The notes under the pieces are model-generated. The model saw only the letters and a list, made by a program, of their open reading frames with translations. It did no database searches and was not told the origin of the DNA. Position numbers and translations under genes: made by a program. A DNA stretch of 64,000 bases from Alcaligenaceae bacterium (GTDB lineage: Bacteria > Pseudomonadota > Gammaproteobacteria > Burkholderiales > Burkholderiaceae_B): assembly GCA_013416455.1 (NCBI GenBank), contig JACCES010000009.1, positions 153,314-217,313 on the forward strand, in the 5' to 3' direction. This document shows, one piece after another, positions 59,012 through 64,000 of this stretch. How positions within the stretch are numbered: the first letter of the stretch is position 1; each line of letters begins with the position of its first letter.

Positions 59012-59998
59012 TCACTCTGCCTCGATGTTCAAGCTCTTGACCAATTGCCCCCACTTGGTCAGCTCGGTCGACAGATGCTCGGCCAGGGCCTGCCTGCTGC
59101 CCCCCGACGGCACGGCGCCCAGGGCCGACAGCTGCTTGTGCATTTCGGGCGTCGACAGCACTTCATTGAGCGCGGTATTGATGCGGTCCGCTATTTCCGG
59201 GGAAATGCCCTTTGGCGCCAGAAGCGCGAACCAGGTGGAGGAAACCAGCCGGGGATATCCGAGCTCGGCTGTCGTCGGTACGTCCGGCAGCGCCGACGAA
59301 CGCACCGGCGACATGATCGCGAGTGGACGAACCATCCCGCCGCGCACATGCCCCGCAATGCCGGGCACCAGCTGGAACATGGCTTGTATATCGCCCGCGA
59401 TCAGGTTCGTGGTGGCCTGCCCCGGCGCGGTGTAGGGGACATGCACGAGCCGGGTGCCTGTTTCCTGCATGAACAGCGCACCGGCAAGATGCATTGAACT
59501 GCCGTTACCGGACGAGGCGAAATTGAGCTTGTCCGGATTGCTTTTGGCATAATCGATGAAGCCGCCGAAATCCTTGACGGGCAGCTCATTGTTCACCACC
59601 AGGATGTTCGGCACATCCGCCACCAGCCCGATGGGTTCGAAACTCTCCACCGGGTCGAACCCGGGATTCTTGTGCATGGCCGGATTGACCGCGAGCGTGC
59701 CGGCCCAGGAAAACAGCAGTCGATATCCGTCCGGCGCCGACCGCGCCGCAGCCGCCGCCCCGATATTTCCGTTTGCGCCGCCCCGATTCTCGATCACGAT
59801 GTTGGCGTTCAGACGTTGCGCCAGCCGCTCGCTCACGAGACGCGCTATCGCGTCCCCGGTTCCCCCGCCTCCGGGGGCGGGCACGATGACCTGTATGGGC
59901 TTGGCCGGCCACTCCTCGGCAAGCGAGGGCGCTGAAGCGAAAAACCCGCAAGCCAGCAAAGCCGCGAGAGAACGGGCGATCCGTTTTGTGTTCATCAT
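59012..59998 (-). CDS. Tripartite tricarboxylate transporter substrate-binding protein (TctC/Bug family)
   Basis: A 328-aa periplasmic solute-binding protein with a Sec signal peptide (about 1-27, LAALLACGFFASAPSLA then EEWP). Family marks: PIQVIVPAPGGGGTGDAIAR, VIENRGGANGNIGAAAAARS and DGYRLLFSWAGTL, then LVHVPYTAPGQATTNLIAGDIQAMF. Bug proteins bind carboxylates, amino acids or aromatic acids; the ligand is unknown. AGGAG precedes the ATG. It is the second minus-strand gene after the UROD-like gene (238-bp gap), with no TctA/TctB nearby, which is usual for orphan Bug genes. Confidence 0.93.
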   Translation of the reverse strand: MMNTKRIARSLAALLACGFFASAPSLAEEWPAKPIQVIVPAPGGGGTGDAIARLVSERLAQRLNANIVIENRGGANGNIGAAAAARSAPDGYRLLFSWAGTLAVNPAMHKNPGFDPVESFEPIGLVADVPNILVVNNELPVKDFGGFIDYAKSNPDKLNFASSGNGSSMHLAGALFMQETGTRLVHVPYTAPGQATTNLIAGDIQAMFQLVPGIAGHVRGGMVRPLAIMSPVRSSALPDVPTTAELGYPRLVSSTWFALLAPKGISPEIADRINTALNEVLSTPEMHKQLSALGAVPSGGSRQALAEHLSTELTKWGQLVKSLNIEAE

Positions 59999-60236
59999 TG
60001 TCTCCTGTTGGTGATTGATCGAAGCGCTTCAGCCTGTCGGCGGAAGCTGCCCCGTTATGATCCGAAGGCGTCTTCGGCGCCGCATCGGAAAATGCCTGCT
60101 TGAAATCGTCGCGCATAAGCGATGTGACGAGGGCTTGCGCTTTAGGTCCTGTTGACACTAAAAGGGGACTCGCATGAGTACGCAAACGCGCGCCTGGCTG
60201 CGTTGCGAATGCTCGCCGGGGGGGCCGGGCCCTAGT

Positions 60237-61223
60237 TCATGGCCAAAGGCGCCCTGCCGCACGAAGAACCGCTTCGATACTGGTGTCTGCCGTGGCCGTT
60301 GGCAGCACGCATCCGGGAGCGATCATCAGCCTTCCATCGGGGCATTGATCGATGGCACAGCGCACTTCCCCGTCTATCGCATCGAGATTTCCGTTCACCA
60401 TGGTTTCACATTCGTTCAGGCCTCCCGCGAGCAGCCCGGAAAACATTCGGCGGGCTTGCGCAAGCGTGGGCGCGGTGAGGCGGTCGTGCCAGTTGATCGC
60501 ATGGACAGGGTATGAACACACTTGCTCGAACATAGTGTCGAGGCCGTGCACATGAAGCATGTTGAAACGGCTTTTCTCTTGTATCGATTCCAGCACCGCC
60601 AGATCGTAGGCACGGCCGAAGCGTTCATGTTCGCCCAGGGTCAGCAACCGATGGGATGCCAGTTGCGTCGCAAAGAAGATGCCACCGGCCCCGCGGTCAA
60701 TGGCATCCTGGCAGAATCGTATCGTCACGTCCGTGATGATCATCAATGCTTCCTCCATCAGGCCGGGGGCGTTCCGGATATCCGCAAAGATACGGTCACC
60801 GGCCAGTTTTCGGGCGGTGGTCAAAGGGCTGAATACCGTCTGCAGAATCGGCACACGGCCCTGGAGTTCCTTGGCGACGGCTCCCAGCGCCTGGTTCTGC
60901 CAGCCCAGTGTCCCCGACCTCGTGTCGAGCGCCTTGAGCTTCCCCCAGTCCTCCAGATGCCGGATTCCCGTACGGACAACTTCCCGCGTCCCGATGGGCG
61001 AGTCGCGATAGGCGCTTATGGCCCCCCAATCCTCCACACCATATGTGCCCGACGGCATGAACTTCACCACATCGAAGTTCCAGCGGTTCTGCCAGTCCAA
61101 TGTCCTGGCGACCAGTCGTTGGGGCGTCTGGTCGTCTTCGGGGAAGTGACGCCATAAAGCCACGAGGGGTTCGGACAAGGGCTCATCCGACAGCGCGCGT
61201 TCGACACGACTCCAATGGTCCAT
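60237..61223 (-). CDS. Uroporphyrinogen-decarboxylase-family protein (probable corrinoid/thiol methyltransferase-like)
   Basis: A 328-aa UROD-fold barrel from MDHWSRVERALSDEPLSEP; AAGGAG lies 9 bp before ATG 61223. It has the family's early VALWRHFPEDDQ, FDVVKFMPSGTYGVEDWG, the central QTVFSPLTTARKLAG, and a late MIAPGCVLPTAT motif with Cys. It lacks the HemE decarboxylase start signature, so it is not the haem enzyme. Relatives transfer methyl groups to corrinoids or thiols, or bind Zn/Cu. It follows lysR on the same strand with a 17-bp repeat in its promoter region. Confidence 0.82.
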   Translation of the reverse strand: MDHWSRVERALSDEPLSEPLVALWRHFPEDDQTPQRLVARTLDWQNRWNFDVVKFMPSGTYGVEDWGAISAYRDSPIGTREVVRTGIRHLEDWGKLKALDTRSGTLGWQNQALGAVAKELQGRVPILQTVFSPLTTARKLAGDRIFADIRNAPGLMEEALMIITDVTIRFCQDAIDRGAGGIFFATQLASHRLLTLGEHERFGRAYDLAVLESIQEKSRFNMLHVHGLDTMFEQVCSYPVHAINWHDRLTAPTLAQARRMFSGLLAGGLNECETMVNGNLDAIDGEVRCAIDQCPDGRLMIAPGCVLPTATADTSIEAVLRAAGRLWP

Positions 61224-61323
61224 ACAGAAAATCTCCTTCTTGCAACCTCGCGGTTGCCCGTGAATGAAAGGAAATTCTCTGATCAGCCGGCTTGTGCGAC
61301 AAACGAGATGATGCAAAGAGAGC

Positions 61324-61340
61324 TTTTGTGAAATACAAAA
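61324..61340. promoter_or_regulatory. Putative LysR operator, copy 1 (upstream of the UROD-like gene)
   Basis: TTTTGT-GAAAT-ACAAAA, a perfect 6-bp inverted repeat with 5-bp spacer, 101 bp upstream of the UROD-like ATG. The same 17 bp, in reverse orientation, lies at 62268-62284 in front of lysR/ridA. T-N11-A symmetry fits LysR-type sites. Confidence 0.6.
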
Positions 61341-61360
61341 CGGCGGGTATTCCGCCCGCC
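61337..61360 (-). terminator. Intrinsic terminator of lysR
   Basis: On the minus strand GGCGGG pairs with CCCGCC around CGGAATA, followed by GTTTT. It starts 10 bp past the lysR stop and its T-run overlaps the operator copy 1, so the UROD-like gene must have its own promoter below. Confidence 0.7.
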
Positions 61361-61369
61361 GGCGCGGGC

Positions 61370-62260
61370 TCAGGCGCTTGCCTGGCCGCAAAGGCGTTCC
61401 ACCAAAGCCGCCACGTGTTCCGACACGGCATGGCCGGTATGCCAGCAGACCCGCAGGACCCGGTGAGCCCACTCTTCCTCCAGCTTGAGGGTACGCACTC
61501 GCGTCTCGGTGGAATGGCTTGCCACCGAACGTGGCAGGATGGCAATGCCCACCCCGGCGGCCACCATCGCAATGACCTCGGTAAAGGACGTGACCTGAAT
61601 GCGCACATCGACATGCCGGCCGAGCACTGCCGCCTTGTTCTGCAGGAAGGTATGAATCGCGGAGCCGCTTTGAAGCGAGACGAACGGATATTCGAGGCAG
61701 TCGGTGAAACGCGCAGCCTTCCCGGCCAGCAGCTTGGATGGTTCGGGAACCAGCACCACGAGCTCATCCTCGTGATAGGCCCGGAACTCGAGATCAGGGT
61801 GCTCGCCGTCCCATGTCACGACACCGATATCCGCCCGCCCGTCGGCCACCGCCGCCACGATGTCGTGGCTCAACCGCCCTTCCAGGTTCACGCGCACGGT
61901 CGGCCTTGTTTGCAGGAACGCCGTCAGGTCGGACGGAAGATAAGAGGCCAAAGCCGTGCTGTTGGCGAATATCGTGACCTGCCCTTTCACCCCGGCCGCG
62001 TATGGCGCGATGTTGGCGTGCATCTGCTCGAGCTCCGCCATGCACCGCCTGCTGTGTTCCAGCAAGACCTGGCCGGGCCTCGTCAGCGCCACCCCGCGTG
62101 GCAGACGTTGCAGCAGCTGCACTTGCAGGGCGTCTTCCAGGCTCTTGAGGCGCAGGCTTGCGGACGACGGCGAAAGAAAGCATGCGGCCGCGCCCCGGGA
62201 AATGTTGCCGGCATCCGCAACGGCGACGAACAGCCGAAGATCGGTGAGATCGTAGCGCAT
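61370..62260 (-). CDS. LysR-family transcriptional regulator
   Basis: A 296-aa regulator. The N-terminal winged HTH (1-60) reads LTDLRLFVAVADAGNISRGAAACF, SPSSASLRLKSLEDAL and LLQRLPRGVALT. The effector domain (about 90-290) is of the two-lobe periplasmic-binding type. It lies between two target candidates: the UROD-tctC unit downstream on the same strand, and the divergent ridA-cds1 unit. The inducer is unknown. Confidence 0.93.
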   Translation of the reverse strand: MRYDLTDLRLFVAVADAGNISRGAAACFLSPSSASLRLKSLEDALQVQLLQRLPRGVALTRPGQVLLEHSRRCMAELEQMHANIAPYAAGVKGQVTIFANSTALASYLPSDLTAFLQTRPTVRVNLEGRLSHDIVAAVADGRADIGVVTWDGEHPDLEFRAYHEDELVVLVPEPSKLLAGKAARFTDCLEYPFVSLQSGSAIHTFLQNKAAVLGRHVDVRIQVTSFTEVIAMVAAGVGIAILPRSVASHSTETRVRTLKLEEEWAHRVLRVCWHTGHAVSEHVAALVERLCGQASA

Positions 62261-62267
62261 AAGCCGT

Positions 62268-62284
62268 TTTTGTATTTCACAAAA
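62268..62284. promoter_or_regulatory. Putative LysR operator, copy 2 (lysR/ridA divergent region)
   Basis: TTTTGT-ATTTC-ACAAAA, the exact reverse complement of the copy at 61324-61340. It lies 8 bp before the lysR start and just upstream of a -10-like TATATC (62296-62301) facing ridA, so the likely -35 overlaps the repeat, as in an activator-controlled promoter. Confidence 0.6.
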
Positions 62285-62366
62285 TCAGCTTTCAGTATAT
62301 CCCGCTGGAGCCTTCCGGAGCCTGATGGGACACTGCGATGATTTCAACACGGAAGCAGACCGAAGC

Positions 62367-62762
62367 ATGAACAAGCTCGAAGCCCTATCTTCACAATCCG
62401 CGGCGCCGGCCGTCGGGCCGTATTCGCAAGGAATCATCGCCGGCGACTTTCTGTACGTGTCAGGCCAGTTGCCTTCATCCCATGACGGGAGCCCCGTGCC
62501 CGACGGCATCGGAGCTCAGACCCGCCTGGTGCTGCATAATATCGAAGCGATCGCCCGCGAGGCGGGATGCACGCTTGCCGACCTGGCGAAGCTCACGGTA
62601 TTCATGACGGACCTTTCGAAGCTCGAATCCGTCAACGAGGCCATGGCTTCGATGCTCAACAAACCCTATCCCGCCCGCAGCACGGTACAAGTAACGGCGT
62701 TGCCGAAATCATCTCAAATCGAAATCGACGCAGTCCTGAAACTGGCCGATAAAGGAGAATGA
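62367..62762 (+). CDS. ridA: RidA-family enamine/imine deaminase
   Basis: A 131-aa trimeric RidA protein from [22 protein letters not shown]. The catalytic Arg is present in [13 protein letters not shown], and PYSQ and [21 protein letters not shown] are typical. RidA hydrolyses reactive 2-aminoacrylate and related imines produced by PLP enzymes. It precedes the cysteine-desulfhydrase gene by 4 bp, which suggests it removes that enzyme's aminoacrylate product. An in-frame ATG at 62325 is less likely as start. Confidence 0.93.
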   Translation: MNKLEALSSQSAAPAVGPYSQGIIAGDFLYVSGQLPSSHDGSPVPDGIGAQTRLVLHNIEAIAREAGCTLADLAKLTVFMTDLSKLESVNEAMASMLNKPYPARSTVQVTALPKSSQIEIDAVLKLADKGE

Positions 62763-62766
62763 ACAC

Positions 62767-63819
62767 ATGAACAAGCCAGATTCATGGACGGCAACCGCCA
62801 TCCGGCAAATCGAACGCGACTTCCGCCGCTCGGCGGATACGCACCTCATTCCGCTGGAGCTGCCCGCCTTCCCTGGAATATCCCTGTACATCAAGGACGA
62901 ATCCACCCACCCCACCGGCAGCCTCAAACACAGGCTCGCGCGCTCCCTGTTCCTGTATGCGCTGTGCAACGGCTGGGTGCGTGCCGGCACGACCATCATC
63001 GAAGCCTCCTCGGGCAGCACCGCCGTCTCGGAAGCCTATTTCGCAAAAATGCTGGGCCTGCCCTTCGTTGCCGTCATGCCGCATGGTACGTCCGCCGCAA
63101 AAGTGGATCTGATCAAGTTCCATGGCGGCCGTTGCCATTTCGTGGAACGCTCCGACCAGGTCTACGAAGAAGCCGCCAGACTGGCCCGGGAAACCAACGG
63201 CCATTACATGGACCAATTCACCTACGCCGAGCGGGCGACCGACTGGCGCGGCAACAACAACATCGCGCAGTCGATCTTCGAGCAATTGCAGGACGAGCCC
63301 CACCCCATACCGCGCTGGATCGTTACCGGCGCCGGCACCGGGGGCACCTCGGCAACCATTGGCCGTTACATCAGATACAACGGATACGACACCCAATTAT
63401 GCGTAGTGGATCCCGAAAACTCCGTATTCCTGGATTTTCATCGCACCCGCGACCTGACGCTTACGGCCGCGGGGTCATCGGGCATCGAAGGCATTGGCCG
63501 TCCCCGCGTGGAGCCATCCTTCATTCCGGACGTCATCGACCGCATGCTCCGCGTAAGCACGGCCGACTCCTACGCCGCCATGCATTGCCTCGCGAGCCTG
63601 ATAGGCAAGTCTTACGGGGCGTCCACCGGTACGGATTTTTTTGGCGCCCTCGTTCTGGCTCGTGAAATGCTGGCCGCCGGCGAGTCGGGCTCGATCGTGT
63701 TCCTGGCCTGCGATTCAGGCGATCGCTACCTGGACACGTATTACGACAAGAGCTGGCTTGCTTCTCAAGGCTATGATCTCGAAGAGAACATCGGATCCAT
63801 CCGGAAAATCTGCGAATGA
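62767..63819 (+). CDS. cds1: PLP-dependent L-cysteine desulfhydrase (Cds1 type)
   Basis: A 350-aa fold-type II PLP enzyme closely resembling mycobacterial Cds1. PLP Lys54 lies in [36 protein letters not shown] and [19 protein letters not shown] are the PLP phosphate and core motifs; the tail reads [16 protein letters not shown]. Cds1 degrades L-cysteine to pyruvate, ammonia and sulfide. An AAAGGAG ribosome site lies inside the ridA 3' end. It is the last gene of the LysR-controlled plus-strand arm. Confidence 0.9.
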   Translation: MNKPDSWTATAIRQIERDFRRSADTHLIPLELPAFPGISLYIKDESTHPTGSLKHRLARSLFLYALCNGWVRAGTTIIEASSGSTAVSEAYFAKMLGLPFVAVMPHGTSAAKVDLIKFHGGRCHFVERSDQVYEEAARLARETNGHYMDQFTYAERATDWRGNNNIAQSIFEQLQDEPHPIPRWIVTGAGTGGTSATIGRYIRYNGYDTQLCVVDPENSVFLDFHRTRDLTLTAAGSSGIEGIGRPRVEPSFIPDVIDRMLRVSTADSYAAMHCLASLIGKSYGASTGTDFFGALVLAREMLAAGESGSIVFLACDSGDRYLDTYYDKSWLASQGYDLEENIGSIRKICE

Positions 63820-63825
63820 AACATG

Positions 63826-63849
63826 CCCGGCTTGCCGGCCGGGTTTCTT
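63826..63849 (+). terminator. Intrinsic terminator of ridA-cds1
   Basis: CCCGGC pairs with GCCGGG around TTGCCG, followed by TTTCTT, 7 bp past the cds1 stop. Confidence 0.75.
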
Positions 63850-63888
63850 CGCAACGATACCGAGGCGCCTGGGGGCCGCGCCAATAGC

Positions 63889-63920
63889 AAAACCCCACCA
63901 GCGAGTTGGCTGATGGGGTT
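63889..63920 (-). terminator. rRNA operon terminator
   Basis: On the minus strand AACCCCATCAGC pairs with GCTGGTGGGGTT around a 6-nt loop, followed by TT. It lies about 13 bp past the 5S 3' end. Confidence 0.85.
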
Positions 63921-63932
63921 CTGAGGGATAAG

Positions 63933-64000
63933 TGCCTGACGATGACCTACTTTCACAGACGTACGTCCACTATCATCGGCGCGAAGGCGTTTCACGATCC
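63933..64000 (-). rRNA. rrf: 5S ribosomal RNA, 3' part (cut by window edge)
   Basis: On the minus strand the last 68 nt read through GATAGTGGACGTACG, GTGAAAGTAGGTCATCGTCAGG and CAC, the conserved helix IV/V and 3' end of 5S rRNA. The 5' half, and presumably 23S and 16S genes, lie beyond base 64000. Confidence 0.93.

Noticed and set aside
60150..60180. TGTTGACACTAAAAGGGGAC, which looked like an insertion-sequence end
   Set aside because: Only one copy was seen, with no inverted partner, target duplication or transposase nearby; the TTGACA could also be a chance -35.
61224..61472. Longer UROD-like protein starting at 61472
   Set aside because: The added 83 residues run through the lysR terminator and operator and have no family character; ATG 61223 has a good ribosome site.
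1..64000. CRISPR arrays, prophage genes, complete insertion sequences, tmRNA or 6S RNA
   Set aside because: No regularly spaced repeats, integrase, capsid or transposase frames, or matching RNA signatures were seen when reading both strands.

Overview
The window is GC-rich, gene-dense chromosomal DNA from a betaproteobacterium, most likely family Alcaligenaceae (Bordetella/Achromobacter/Pusillimonas relatives). The evidence is a murE-murF fusion gene inside a complete division and cell-wall (dcw) cluster, a tripartite-tricarboxylate (TctC/Bug) binding protein, the order lpxC-dciA-M23 peptidase-secA, and MraZ and MurD sequence types that look like those of Bordetella. No prophage, integrase, transposase or CRISPR array was seen. 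The genus is an inference.

Layout. 1-12.7 kb: the nearly complete end of a type II NADH dehydrogenase gene (minus), then an acetate-use module: yjcH-actP-acs, a LuxR-type response regulator, a convergent giant hybrid kinase with a sodium/solute symporter domain (CrbS/CrbR type), and a DUF294/CBS nucleotidyltransferase-like protein translationally coupled to a DnaQ-like exonuclease. 12.9-18.2 kb: small accessory genes (YceI, a medium-chain reductase, MgtC with a terminator in its leader, a 64-aa unknown, a DUF892 ferritin-like protein, a cold-shock protein with a TTG start), tRNA-Lys, and a Crp/Fnr regulator. 18.3-21.7 kb: an overlapping PAS-GGDEF-EAL and PAS-MCP gene pair. 21.7-26 kb: a GH31 protein that has lost its catalytic residues, and mnmC. 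26-30.3 kb: an inositol-monophosphatase-family gene, an M20 amidohydrolase, a thioesterase and mgtE.

30.4-53.7 kb is essential core, almost all on the minus strand and read from high to low coordinates: rnpB, then mraZ-rsmH-ftsL-ftsI-murEF-mraY-murD-ftsW-murG-murC-ddlB-ftsQ-ftsA-ftsZ, lpxC, (dciA on plus), M23 peptidase, secA. Most dcw junctions are ATGA or similar overlaps, so translation is probably coupled. The mraZ promoter carries a 10-bp-period TGGGN array, the expected MraZ operator. 53.7-58.8 kb: ABC-F uup, pyrC, a second M20 gene, a SWIB-domain protein and a small membrane protein.

59-63.8 kb is the most intriguing accessory block: a LysR regulator between a UROD-family methyltransferase-like gene plus tctC on one side and ridA-cds1 (cysteine desulfhydrase) on the other. 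Two copies of one 17-bp inverted repeat sit in front of the two arms. Cds1 chemistry releases 2-aminoacrylate, the substrate RidA removes, so this reads as a small regulon for an organosulfur or amino-acid compound. The window ends in the 3' end of a 5S rRNA gene (minus), so an rRNA operon lies just beyond.
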